64,000 nucleotides of DNA from DASZFV01 sp036494575. GTDB lineage: Bacteria > Myxococcota_A > Polyangia > Fen-1088. Location: positions 4,457-68,456 of the forward strand of contig DASXOE010000048.1 in assembly GCA_036494575.1 (NCBI GenBank), written 5' to 3'. Positions 1 through 7,696 of the stretch are shown in pieces. How positions within the stretch are numbered: position 1 is the stretch's first letter; every line of letters starts with the position of its first letter. The position numbers and the translations under genes were made by a program. The notes beneath the pieces were generated by a model, which ran no database searches, was not told the DNA's origin, and saw only the letters and a list, made by a program, of their open reading frames with translations.

Positions 1-2
1 GC

Positions 3-68
3 TGTGACGAGCGCTGCTCCGTGAGCGTGGGTGCGCTTGGGAACGAACGCGACCCGGCGAGCTACTGA
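3..68 (+). CDS. Possible C-terminal tail of a gene running in from the left edge
   Basis: Frame 3 of the plus strand is open from the window edge and ends at TGA 66-68. It encodes about 21 residues that begin CDERC and end DPASY. The stop lies a few bases past the convergent FKBP stop at 62, a usual arrangement for two genes that face each other. The stretch is too short to assign a family, and an open run this short can occur by chance in GC-rich DNA. Confidence 0.25.
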   Translation, partial: CDERCSVSVGALGNERDPASY

Positions 69-868
69 ATCTCGAGGAGCTCGAGCTCGTACACCAGATC
101 GCCTTTGGGTTGCCCGCGCGCCGCTTGCGCCCCGAAGGCAAGGTCGCGCGGGATCCACAGCCGCACCTTGTCGCCGACGCCCATCTGCAAGAGCGCCTCG
201 CGCCACCCGCGCATGACGCCGGTCATCGGGAAGATCGCCGGGTGGTGCGCCATCACCGACGATTCGATGAGGCGGCCGTCCGCGCTCCAGCCCGAGAAGT
301 CCAGCTTCACCTGGTTGGCATCCTGAGGGTGCTGGCTGCCCTTGCCCTTCTTGAGCGTCTCGATCACCAGGCCCGATGAGGTCCTCCGCGCGCCGGCCGG
401 CGGCGCCTTCAAGTCGCTGGGCGTGGGCGGCGCCGCGACGATCTCGTAGAGCTCGATGTCGAGCGTGACGTCGACGGACGGGGGCGCGTCGTCGTCGTCG
501 GGGCGGAACGTCAGGCGCGCGGGCACCCACACCCGACACAGCTCGCCGGGGACCATCTTCTTCAAGGCCTCCGCGACGCCGGGGAACGCCGTCACGAGAC
601 ATTGGCTCTGGGGGTCCCTCCAGCGGCGCGTGTCCGAGAGGAACGTGCCGTCGCGCTTCCAGGCGGAAAAGTGCAGCTTCACGCAGTCATTGGCGCGCGG
701 GTGCTGCCTCCCGCGCCCGCGCCGCAAGATCTCGATGGCGACGCCCGACGGAGTCTTGAGCGCGCCGGCGGGCGGAGCCGCGACGTCGTACGGCGCCGGG
801 AGCTGGCCCGGCGCTGCAGGGGGCGCATTCGCGGCGAGGCAGAGGACGAATGCGAGCGCGGCGATCAC
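62..868 (-). CDS. Exported tandem FKBP-type peptidyl-prolyl cis-trans isomerase
   Basis: The product is 268 aa with a short signal peptide (about residues 1-20, ending in an Ala/Pro-rich stretch) and two FKBP domains, roughly 35-140 and 155-268. Each opens with the FKBP pattern TPSG/TSSG-V-x-IE-L-x-G-x-G, followed by a V-K-L-x-F-S-x-W strand and the V-P-G-E / V-G-D-K loop before the C-terminal strand. FKBPs catalyse proline isomerisation during folding, here probably in the periplasm. The first domain is more degenerate, so one domain may serve as a chaperone module. The start is GTG at 868; it overlaps the stop of a short upstream frame (GTGA), which suggests translational coupling. Confidence 0.85.
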   Translation of the reverse strand: MIAALAFVLCLAANAPPAAPGQLPAPYDVAAPPAGALKTPSGVAIEILRRGRGRQHPRANDCVKLHFSAWKRDGTFLSDTRRWRDPQSQCLVTAFPGVAEALKKMVPGELCRVWVPARLTFRPDDDDAPPSVDVTLDIELYEIVAAPPTPSDLKAPPAGARRTSSGLVIETLKKGKGSQHPQDANQVKLDFSGWSADGRLIESSVMAHHPAIFPMTGVMRGWREALLQMGVGDKVRLWIPRDLAFGAQAARGQPKGDLVYELELLEIQ

Positions 869-975
869 CCGCGGCGTGCCAGCTTGAAGTAGTCGAGCGT
901 GACGCGCTCGTTGCCGTTGGTGACGTTGCCGCTGAAAATGTCATACGCGCCGCCGCAGTCCTGTCTCGAGCTCAT
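865..975 (-). CDS. Short hypothetical ORF upstream of the FKBP gene
   Basis: This 36-codon frame starts at ATG 975 behind a purine-rich GGAAGGGGG and ends with a stop that overlaps the FKBP GTG start. The peptide ends in the hydrophilic segment VTLDYFKLARRG. No family is recognised. It could be a coupling leader peptide or the 3' end of a decayed gene; the frame stays open upstream to about 1122 without protein-like character. Confidence 0.3.
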   Translation of the reverse strand: MSSRQDCGGAYDIFSGNVTNGNERVTLDYFKLARRG

Positions 976-1250
976 GTGGCCCCCTTCCTCTCGAAGCCGG
1001 CCATCGGCGCGACCGCCAAGAATGCGGCGCAATTGCTCAGTCGCGTTCGGACGGTAAGTGTCGTTTCCAGCCTTGTCAACGCCGCGACGCTCTCGGCGGG
1101 GACGAGAATTCAGCTGCCGCACCCCGTCGACGCGGCTTCATCGGGACTCGTTTCTACAGTTGTTCGGGTCGGGTGAAGACACGTCCGCTATGATCACATC
1201 GTGAAGTTACCCCTCGTGGTCGCGGCGATCGTGACCCTCGGATACGGCGG

Positions 1251-1418
1251 GCGTGCCCTCCAGATGCCGAGCAATGGGTCCGGTCCGGGACCGCAAAGCG
1301 CCTCGACGACAGTGACCCGTCTTTGATCCAGGCGCGCGACGCCTTCGTCGCTTCGGGCCTCGACATCCGAGCACTCATCGCCGCCGTGACGACGACGGAC
1401 GCGTTTCTCACGCCCTAG
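1251..1418 (+). pseudogene. Relic of the C-terminus of a DUF1592/DUF1588/DUF1585-type protein
   Basis: Reading in the frame of stop TAG 1416-1418 gives a peptide containing EQWVRSGTAKRLDDSD and then ASGLDIRALIAAVTTTDAFL. This has the layout of the DUF1585 tail found at the end of large cytochrome-associated proteins of Planctomycetes and Myxococcota (a W-V-x-x-x-G-R segment, then G-x-D-L-R-x-L-I-x-A-V-T-x-x-D-A-F). No start codon or upstream domain fits, and an apparent GTG-initiated frame from 1201 is in another register and stops at about 1326. The rest of 976-1564 shows no convincing gene. Confidence 0.5.
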
Positions 1419-1564
1419 ACTGCGCGCCCCGCGGCGCTGCTTCGAGCGATTGCGCGCGCTCGGATTTCGTACTATCGCAGCATCAGAGCGCATGACTTCG
1501 AGAGGCGGCGGGCACTTGACGTTGGTTCGCGGCGACCCAGATCAGTTCGGTGAAGGCGAGCGGC

Positions 1565-2641
1565 ATGGCTGACGGCGGCGACGGCGGATCGGCCCGCGAG
1601 GTTGGCCCGTGGGATGGGTGGGTCGATCGCCGCGGAAACGCATGCTCGCTGCGCGAAATTCGCGGACGGCCTGTCGTCATCGCCGTTTCGCGCGCATTGC
1701 CGCTCGATGACGACGCGACGACGGCGCCGCTGCGCGCCGAGTTACGCGGGCTCGGCGCCGCGCTCGTCGCCGTGACGCCCCGGGGCGTCACGTTGCTCCA
1801 ACCCGACGATGCGAGCGAGCCCCTGCGTCGGAGCCAAGAGCTGGATCAGACGAAGGCGGCGCGCGGGCTGCGCGTCGCGCTGGGATGTGTCGAGGGCGCC
1901 GATGCCGACGGCGCCGACGACGAGGACTGGCCGTTGACGCTGATCATGCTGGACGAGGACGGGCCGGCATGGCGGTGGAACGGCCCGGCGCCCCGCTCGG
2001 ACGACGTCGGGACGCTGCTTCATGCGCTCCGCCGCGCCGCCGAGCTCGGCTCGTCGACGGCGCCCGCGGAGGGCTTGACCATGACGCGGCGAACGATGTT
2101 GGCCGCTTCGCTGGCCGCGGCGCTCGCGGCGGCGCTGGCGGAGCCGCGTGCAGCGGGCGCCTCGCCGGCGGTGCCGGCCGGCGCCGGCCCGGTCACGCTC
2201 GAGGTGAACGGCACGAGGCACACCCTCGCCATCGAGCCGCGCGTGACGCTGCTCGATGCCCTGCGCGAGCACCTTGGGCTGCCCGGGACGAAGAAGGGCT
2301 GCGATCACGGACAGTGCGGCGCGTGCACGGTCCTCGTCGACGGGCGCCGCATCAACTCGTGCCTGACGCTCGCGATCATGCAGCAGGGCACGAAGATCAC
2401 GACGATTGAAGGGCTGGCGCGCGGCGCCGAGCTGCATCCGCTGCAGGCGGCGTTCCTCGAGCACGATGGCTTCCAGTGCGGCTACTGCACGCCCGGTCAG
2501 ATCATATCGGCGGTCGGCCTGCTCGCTGAGGGGCACGCGCGGTCGGCCGACGACATCCGCGAGCAGATGAGCGGGAACCTTTGCCGTTGCGGCGCGTACC
2601 CGAACATCGTGGCCGCCATCGAGAGCGTGCGGAAGGGCTGA
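1565..2641 (+). CDS. paoA: Aldehyde oxidoreductase 2Fe-2S subunit with N-terminal thioredoxin-like extension
   Basis: The C-terminal half (about residues 205-358) is a close match to the PaoA/YagT iron-sulfur subunit. It has the plant-type 2Fe-2S motif GCDHGQCGACTVLVDG with a later Cys, then the second cluster motif QCGYCTPGQI and NLCRCGAYPN. In E. coli this subunit passes electrons from the molybdenum centre to FAD. Ahead of it is a twin-arginine-like segment, TRRTMLAASL plus an Ala-rich hydrophobic stretch, as in PaoA. What is odd is the roughly 170 residues before that. They are open in frame and resemble a peroxiredoxin/thioredoxin fold (LREIRGRPVVIAVSR, then LRAELRGLGAALVAV) with no Cys pair. 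ATG 1565 is preferred because GAAGGCGAG lies just upstream; GTG 1550 is possible, as is internal ATG 2081 (MTRRT), which would yield a conventional PaoA. First gene of the operon; paoB follows after 4 bp. Confidence 0.88.
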   Translation: MADGGDGGSAREVGPWDGWVDRRGNACSLREIRGRPVVIAVSRALPLDDDATTAPLRAELRGLGAALVAVTPRGVTLLQPDDASEPLRRSQELDQTKAARGLRVALGCVEGADADGADDEDWPLTLIMLDEDGPAWRWNGPAPRSDDVGTLLHALRRAAELGSSTAPAEGLTMTRRTMLAASLAAALAAALAEPRAAGASPAVPAGAGPVTLEVNGTRHTLAIEPRVTLLDALREHLGLPGTKKGCDHGQCGACTVLVDGRRINSCLTLAIMQQGTKITTIEGLARGAELHPLQAAFLEHDGFQCGYCTPGQIISAVGLLAEGHARSADDIREQMSGNLCRCGAYPNIVAAIESVRKG

Positions 2642-2645
2642 GCGC

Positions 2646-3629
2646 ATGCGGCCGGTTCGCTACCTCAAGGTCACGACGGTCGACGCGGCGGTCGCGGCGA
2701 CGCGCGCGGCGCCGGACGCGGCCTTTCTCGCGGGGGGCACCTCCCTGATCGATCTCATGAAGCTCGACGTGCTCGACCCGGCGGAGCTCGTCGACGTCAA
2801 CGCGCTGCCGCTCGCGAAGATCGAGGTCGCGCACGACGGGCTGCACGTCGGCGCCATGGTGCGGAACAGCGATCTGGCCCGGCACCTCGACGTGGTCGCG
2901 CGCTACCCGTTGTTGTCGGAGGCGTTGCTCGCGGGCGCGAGCCCGCAGCTGCGCAACATGGCGACCGTGGGCGGCAACCTGCTACAGCGCACGCGCTGCT
3001 ACTACTTTCGCGATCCGGCCACCCCCTGCAACAAGCGCGCGCCAGGCGCGGGCTGCGGCGCGCTCGACGGCTACAACCGGATGCACGCCGTGCTCGGCAC
3101 GAGCGACAAGTGCATCGCCGCGAACCCCTCCGACATGTGCGTCGCGCTGCTGGCGCTCGACGCCGTCGTTCACACGCGCGGGCCCGCGGGGCCGCGCCAG
3201 ATCCCGATCGCCGAGTTTCACGTCCTGCCCGGCGAGCACCCCGAGCGTGAGAGCGTGCTCGCGCAGGGCGAGCTCGTCACGGGCGTGAGCCTGCCCGCGC
3301 GGCCGGAATTCGCGCAGTCGCGCTACCTCAAGGTGCGGGACCGCGCGTCGTATGCGTTCGCGCTCGTCTCCGTGGGCGCGGCGCTGCGCATCGAGGACGG
3401 CGTCGTGCGCGAGGCGCGGCTCGCGCTCGGCGGCGTCGGCACGAAGCCGTGGCGCGCCGTCGAGGCCGAACGCCTGCTCGTGGGGCAGCGCCCGGAGCGC
3501 GCGGCCTTCACGCGCGCCGCCGAGGCCGCGCTCGCGGGCGCGAAGCCGCGCAAGCACAATGCCTTCAAGGTGCCGCTCGCGCGCCGGGCCATCGTGCGCG
3601 CCCTCGCGACGGTGAAGGGGGCCACGTGA
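2646..3629 (+). CDS. paoB: Aldehyde oxidoreductase FAD-binding subunit
   Basis: This 327 aa protein belongs to the CO-dehydrogenase-type flavoprotein family. The FAD-binding motifs FLAGGTSLIDLMKL (about residues 28-41) and NMATVGGNLLQRTRC (about 104-118) are present. Conserved Cys residues cluster in RTRCYYF, TPCNKR, GAGCGAL and SDKCIA. This matches the insertion that holds the extra 4Fe-4S cluster of PaoB-type subunits and distinguishes them from ordinary xanthine dehydrogenase FAD subunits. The ATG follows the paoA stop by 4 bp, and the stop overlaps the GTG of paoC, so all three subunits are probably co-translated. Confidence 0.93.
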   Translation: MRPVRYLKVTTVDAAVAATRAAPDAAFLAGGTSLIDLMKLDVLDPAELVDVNALPLAKIEVAHDGLHVGAMVRNSDLARHLDVVARYPLLSEALLAGASPQLRNMATVGGNLLQRTRCYYFRDPATPCNKRAPGAGCGALDGYNRMHAVLGTSDKCIAANPSDMCVALLALDAVVHTRGPAGPRQIPIAEFHVLPGEHPERESVLAQGELVTGVSLPARPEFAQSRYLKVRDRASYAFALVSVGAALRIEDGVVREARLALGGVGTKPWRAVEAERLLVGQRPERAAFTRAAEAALAGAKPRKHNAFKVPLARRAIVRALATVKGAT

Positions 3630-5899
3630 GCGCCGACGACAAAGCCGGCGCCGCGCCCGCCCTGCCGCTGCGGGGCGATCCCATCGATCGCGTCGACGGC
3701 CGCCTCAAGGTCACGGGCGCGGCCGCCTACGCCGCCGAGGTCGACGTGGCGCGCGTCGCCCACGCGGTGCTCATCGTCAGCTCGGTGGCGCGCGGGAGGA
3801 TCACGCACATCGACACGAGCGCGGCGCGCGGCGCGCCGGGCGTGCTGGCCATAATCACCCACGAAAATGTCGGGCCCGTGCCGCGCCAACCGGATCTCGC
3901 GCACAAGGCCTCCCAGGGCGATCGCGTGCTGCAGATCTTCGAGGACGACCTCGTGCGCTACAGCAACCAGCCCATCGGCGTCGCCGTGGCCGACACGCTC
4001 GAGCGCGCGCGCCACGCCGCGCGCCTCGTCACCGTGCGCTACGAGACCGAGCCGCCGACCGTGAGCCTGCCCGAGTCCTCCGAGGCCGAGAAGCCTTCTC
4101 CGCCGCGCGGCGCCGACCCGTCGCAGAAGCAGCCGCTCGACTTCATGCGCGGCGATCCGGCCGTGGGGCTTGTCGCGTCCGCCGTCCGCGTCGACCACGT
4201 CTACACGACGCCGTTCGAGACGCACAACCCGATGGAGATGCACGCCACGATCGCCGCCTGGCACGGGCCGCAGCACCTGACGGTGTACGATTCGACGCAA
4301 GGGATCTTCGAGGTCCGCCGCAAGCTCGGCGCGTCGCTGGGCATCCCCAAGGAGAACGTCCGCGTCATCTCGAAGTTCGTGGGCGGCGGGTTCGGCAGCA
4401 AGGGCTCGTGCTGGTCGAACGTCGTCATCGCGGCGCTGGCCGCCCGCCACGTCAAGCAGCCCGTGAAGCTCATGGTGTCGCGCCCGCAGATGTTTGGGCT
4501 CGTGGGGTTTCGTCCGCAGACGCGCCAGCACGTCGTGCTCGGCGCCGCGAAGGACGGCCGGCTCACGCTCATCCGCCACGAGAGCCGATCGAGCACGTCG
4601 CGCTTTGACGAGTTCGTCGAGCACACGACGGCGCCCACGCGCGCGCTCTACTGGTGCCCGAACATCCACACGAGCGAGCGGCTCACGCCCCTCGACACGG
4701 GGACGCCGCAGTTCATGCGCGCGCCGGGCGAATCGACGGGCAGCTTCGCGATGGAGTGCGCCATGGACGAGCTCGCCGTGGCCATGGGGATCGATCCCGT
4801 GGAGCTGCGGCTGCGCAACCACGCCGACGCCGATCCGGAGTCGGGAAAGCCGTGGTCGTCGAAGTCGCTCAAGGCGTGCTACCAGCGGGCCGCCGAGCGC
4901 TTCGGCTGGCGGCGGCGCGATCCGCGGCCGGGCTCGATGTCGACGTCGACGAAGGAAGGCAACCAGCTCGTCGGGTGGGGGATGGCGACGGCCACCTATC
5001 CCGCGCACCAGCGCGGCGCCAAGGCGGGAGCGACGCTGCGCCCCGACGGGACGGCGTCGGTCAAGGCGGGCTCGCAGGACATCGGCACGGGCACCTACAC
5101 GGTCATGACCCAGGTGGCGGCCGAGACGCTGGGGCTGCCCCTCGCGCGCGTGACCTTCGATCTGGGCGACACGGACATGCCGGAGACGCCGGGGTCGGGC
5201 GGCTCGACGACGGCGGCCAGCGTGGGCTCGGCGGTCCGCCTCGTTTGCCTCGCGCTGCGAGAGAAGCTCGCCGCGCTCACCGTGGGCGACGCGCGCTCGC
5301 CGCTCACCGGCGGCGCGGCCCGCGACCTGCGCCTCGACGGCGCGCGCGTGACGCTCGCGGGCAGCGGCCGCGCCGAGGCCCTCGCGGCCGTCTTCGCGCG
5401 CAACAAGCTCGAGACGCTCGAGGTGACTCAGGAGGCGAAGTCCTTCGAAGGGCGGCGCGATTTCGCGACGCGTTCTTTCGGCGCTCAGTTCGTCGAGGTG
5501 CGGATCGATCGCGACTTCGGCGAGGTGCGCGTCGCGCGCGTGGTGAGCGCCTTCGCCGCCGGACGCATCCTCAACGCCAAGACGGCGCGCAGCCAGTTCA
5601 TCGGCGGGATCGTGTGGGGCATCGGCATGGGCCTGCACGAGCAGACCGTTTACGACGAACGGCTCGGACGCGTCATGAACGCCGATCTGGCCGAGTATCA
5701 GGTCCCCGTGAACCTGGACGTGCCGCCCGTCGACGTCATCTTCGTCGACGAGGACGATCCTCACGTCAATCAGGTGGGCGTCAAGGGCATCGGCGAGATC
5801 GGCATCACGGGCGTCGCCGCCGCCATCGCGAACGCCGTCTACCACGCCACGGGCAAGCGCGTGCGCGATCTGCCGATCACCCCGGACAAGCTGCTGTGA
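3626..5899 (+). CDS. paoC: Aldehyde oxidoreductase molybdenum-binding catalytic subunit
   Basis: This 757 aa protein has the xanthine oxidase large-subunit layout and a length close to E. coli PaoC. The N-terminal a/b-hammerhead region includes RVDGRLKVTGAAAYAAEV. The molybdopterin-binding region has the GGGFGSKG motif and the QDIGTGTYTV segment. The catalytic glutamate sits in GVKGIGEIG (Glu about 724), equivalent to the PaoC active-site Glu. The enzyme oxidises a range of aldehydes to carboxylic acids in the periplasm and uses the molybdopterin cytosine dinucleotide cofactor. The GTG start at 3626 overlaps the paoB stop as GTGA. A longer upstream extension of this frame is only paoB read out of frame. 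Confidence 0.94.
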   Translation: MSADDKAGAAPALPLRGDPIDRVDGRLKVTGAAAYAAEVDVARVAHAVLIVSSVARGRITHIDTSAARGAPGVLAIITHENVGPVPRQPDLAHKASQGDRVLQIFEDDLVRYSNQPIGVAVADTLERARHAARLVTVRYETEPPTVSLPESSEAEKPSPPRGADPSQKQPLDFMRGDPAVGLVASAVRVDHVYTTPFETHNPMEMHATIAAWHGPQHLTVYDSTQGIFEVRRKLGASLGIPKENVRVISKFVGGGFGSKGSCWSNVVIAALAARHVKQPVKLMVSRPQMFGLVGFRPQTRQHVVLGAAKDGRLTLIRHESRSSTSRFDEFVEHTTAPTRALYWCPNIHTSERLTPLDTGTPQFMRAPGESTGSFAMECAMDELAVAMGIDPVELRLRNHADADPESGKPWSSKSLKACYQRAAERFGWRRRDPRPGSMSTSTKEGNQLVGWGMATATYPAHQRGAKAGATLRPDGTASVKAGSQDIGTGTYTVMTQVAAETLGLPLARVTFDLGDTDMPETPGSGGSTTAASVGSAVRLVCLALREKLAALTVGDARSPLTGGAARDLRLDGARVTLAGSGRAEALAAVFARNKLETLEVTQEAKSFEGRRDFATRSFGAQFVEVRIDRDFGEVRVARVVSAFAAGRILNAKTARSQFIGGIVWGIGMGLHEQTVYDERLGRVMNADLAEYQVPVNLDVPPVDVIFVDEDDPHVNQVGVKGIGEIGITGVAAAIANAVYHATGKRVRDLPITPDKLL

Positions 5900-5923
5900 C
5901 GAGACCGCCTGGCAGACCGTTCC

Positions 5924-7102
5924 ATGAGTGAGCTGCGCGCCTTGATGGCGGCGGCCCGTGCGCTCCGCCGGACGAACGCGCCCTTCGTCACGGCCACGCT
6001 GGTCTCGGTCAAGGGGTCGTCCTACCGGCGCCCGGGCGCGCGGCTGCTCATCGCGGACGATCGCTGGATCTGCGGTTCCGTGAGCGGCGGCTGCCTCGAA
6101 CGCGATCTCGTGCGGCGCGCCTGGTGGCGGACCGCCGACGGCCAGCCTGCGCTCGTCTCGTACGACTCCACGAACGACGGCGACGACGATCTCGGTTGGG
6201 GCATCGGCCTCGGGTGCAACGGCGTCGTCGAGCTGCTGCTCGAGCGCGCCGGCGTGGGCGCCGCCGCCGTCGACGCCCTGGATTTCATCGACGGCTGTCT
6301 CGCGGACGAGCAGCCCGGCGCGCTCGTGACGCTCTTCCGCTCGCCGCGCGGAGACGGAGCTGCGGCCGAGATTGCGCTCGGCGCCTGTCTCGCGGTGCGC
6401 GCGGACCGGCCGCTGCTGTCGAGGCTCGGCTCGCTCGTGCCCGCGGTGCACGAATCGCTCGCGTGCGAGGCACGCGCGGTCCTCGCGACGCCGGGCGCTC
6501 GTCCGTCGACGGTCGCGCTCGCCGGCGGCGCCGAGGCCCTCGTCGAGCGCGTCGAGCCGCCGCCCCATCTCTTCGTCATGGGCGCTCGCCCCGACGCCGT
6601 GCCGGTCGTGCGGGCGGCGCGCGCCGTGGGCTGGAGGGTCACGGTGTGGGCCGGGCCCTCTTCCGCCGAGGCGCGACGTCAGCTCGCCTCAGCCTCCCGC
6701 ATCGTGGCCGGGCCGGCCCGCGACCTGGCGGCCGACGTGGCCGCCGCTCATCGGCCCGTCGCCGTCGTCATGACCCACGACGTCGACCGCGACCGCGAAG
6801 CGCTCGCGATGCTGCTGGCGTCACGCTGCCCTTACGTCGGCGTGCTCGGGCCGCGCGCCCGCACGGACAGATTGCTGGCCGCGCTGGGCGCGCCCTCGCG
6901 TCCGGGGACGCCGCTCGCGCAGCGGCTGCACGCCCCCATCGGGCTCGCCCTCGGCGCCGAGACGCCCGACGAGGTCGCTCTGGCGATCGTCGCGGAGATC
7001 CAGGCCGTCGTCGCGGGCGAGGTCGTGGGTCACCTGCGCGACCGCCCCGGGCGCATTCACGCGGCGCCCGCGGTGGAGCAACACCGCGAGGCGGCGGAGT
7101 AG
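5924..7102 (+). CDS. paoD: XdhC/CoxI-family molybdenum cofactor insertion chaperone
   Basis: The 392 aa product has an XdhC N-terminal domain (TLVSVKGSSYRRPGARLLI, then GSVSGGCLERDLV) and a C-terminal Rossmann-like XdhC domain (HLFVMGARPDAVPVVRAARAVGW, later YVGVLGPRARTDRLL). Proteins of this family bind mature molybdenum cofactor and load it into the apo-enzyme; PaoD does this for PaoABC with the cytosine dinucleotide form. It lies 24 bp after paoC and 3 bp before the nucleotidyltransferase gene, consistent with a dedicated maturation role. Confidence 0.88.
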   Translation: MSELRALMAAARALRRTNAPFVTATLVSVKGSSYRRPGARLLIADDRWICGSVSGGCLERDLVRRAWWRTADGQPALVSYDSTNDGDDDLGWGIGLGCNGVVELLLERAGVGAAAVDALDFIDGCLADEQPGALVTLFRSPRGDGAAAEIALGACLAVRADRPLLSRLGSLVPAVHESLACEARAVLATPGARPSTVALAGGAEALVERVEPPPHLFVMGARPDAVPVVRAARAVGWRVTVWAGPSSAEARRQLASASRIVAGPARDLAADVAAAHRPVAVVMTHDVDRDREALAMLLASRCPYVGVLGPRARTDRLLAALGAPSRPGTPLAQRLHAPIGLALGAETPDEVALAIVAEIQAVVAGEVVGHLRDRPGRIHAAPAVEQHREAAE

Positions 7103-7105
7103 CGC

Positions 7106-7696
7106 GTGGCGTTCGCGATCGGGTGCGCCGTGCTGGCCGCCGGCGCGTCGAGGCGGCTCGGACGCCCCAAGCAGCTCGTGCTCGTCGACGGCGTGCCGCT
7201 GATTCGCCACGTCGCGATCGCGGCCGTGCGCTCGCGCTGCGCGCGCGTCGCGATCGTGCTGGGCGCGAACGCCGCCGAGGTCGCGCCCACGCTCGAGGGC
7301 CTCGACGTCGAATGTGTCGACAACCCCGACTGGGCGGAGGGCATGGCGGCGTCCGTGCGCGCCGCGGCCGCGTGGGCGGGCCGCCACGCGCTCGACGCTC
7401 TGCTCCTGGCGGTCGCCGATCAGCCGCGTCTCTCGTCGCTCCACCTCGACGCCCTGATCGCCGCATCGAACGACGGCGAACGAGCGGCGGCATCCGCCTA
7501 TGGTGGGCAGCTGGGCGTGCCGGCGCTCTTCCCAAGGAGCTGGAACCCGCGGCTCGCGCTTCTCCGCGGCGACGCCGGTGCGCGCCATCTCTTGCGCGCG
7601 TCCGAGGAGCTCGTCGCGCCCGTCGCGTGGCAGGCTGGCGCTCTCGACGTCGACCGGCCCGAAGACCTGAGCGCTATCCGCGTCGGCGACGCGTGA
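7106..7696 (+). CDS. mocA: Molybdenum cofactor cytidylyltransferase
   Basis: A 196 aa nucleotidyltransferase of the MobA/MocA type. It begins with the nucleotide-binding signature LAAGASRRLGRPKQLVLVDG (residues about 10-29). A VADQPRLSS motif supplies the metal-binding Asp. MocA links CMP to molybdopterin to give the MCD cofactor that PaoABC-type enzymes need. The GTG start follows paoD by 3 bp. The 3' end overlaps the tail of the convergent gene at 7674 by about 20 bp. The related MobA (GMP transfer) is an alternative on sequence alone, but the context favours MocA. Confidence 0.85.
   Translation: MAFAIGCAVLAAGASRRLGRPKQLVLVDGVPLIRHVAIAAVRSRCARVAIVLGANAAEVAPTLEGLDVECVDNPDWAEGMAASVRAAAAWAGRHALDALLLAVADQPRLSSLHLDALIAASNDGERAAASAYGGQLGVPALFPRSWNPRLALLRGDAGARHLLRASEELVAPVAWQAGALDVDRPEDLSAIRVGDA

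Noticed and set aside
3323..6568. A very long open frame on the minus strand through the paoB-paoC-paoD genes
   Set aside because: It is Arg/Ala-rich without motifs and lies opposite three well-supported subunit genes; GC-rich codon bias creates such antisense frames.
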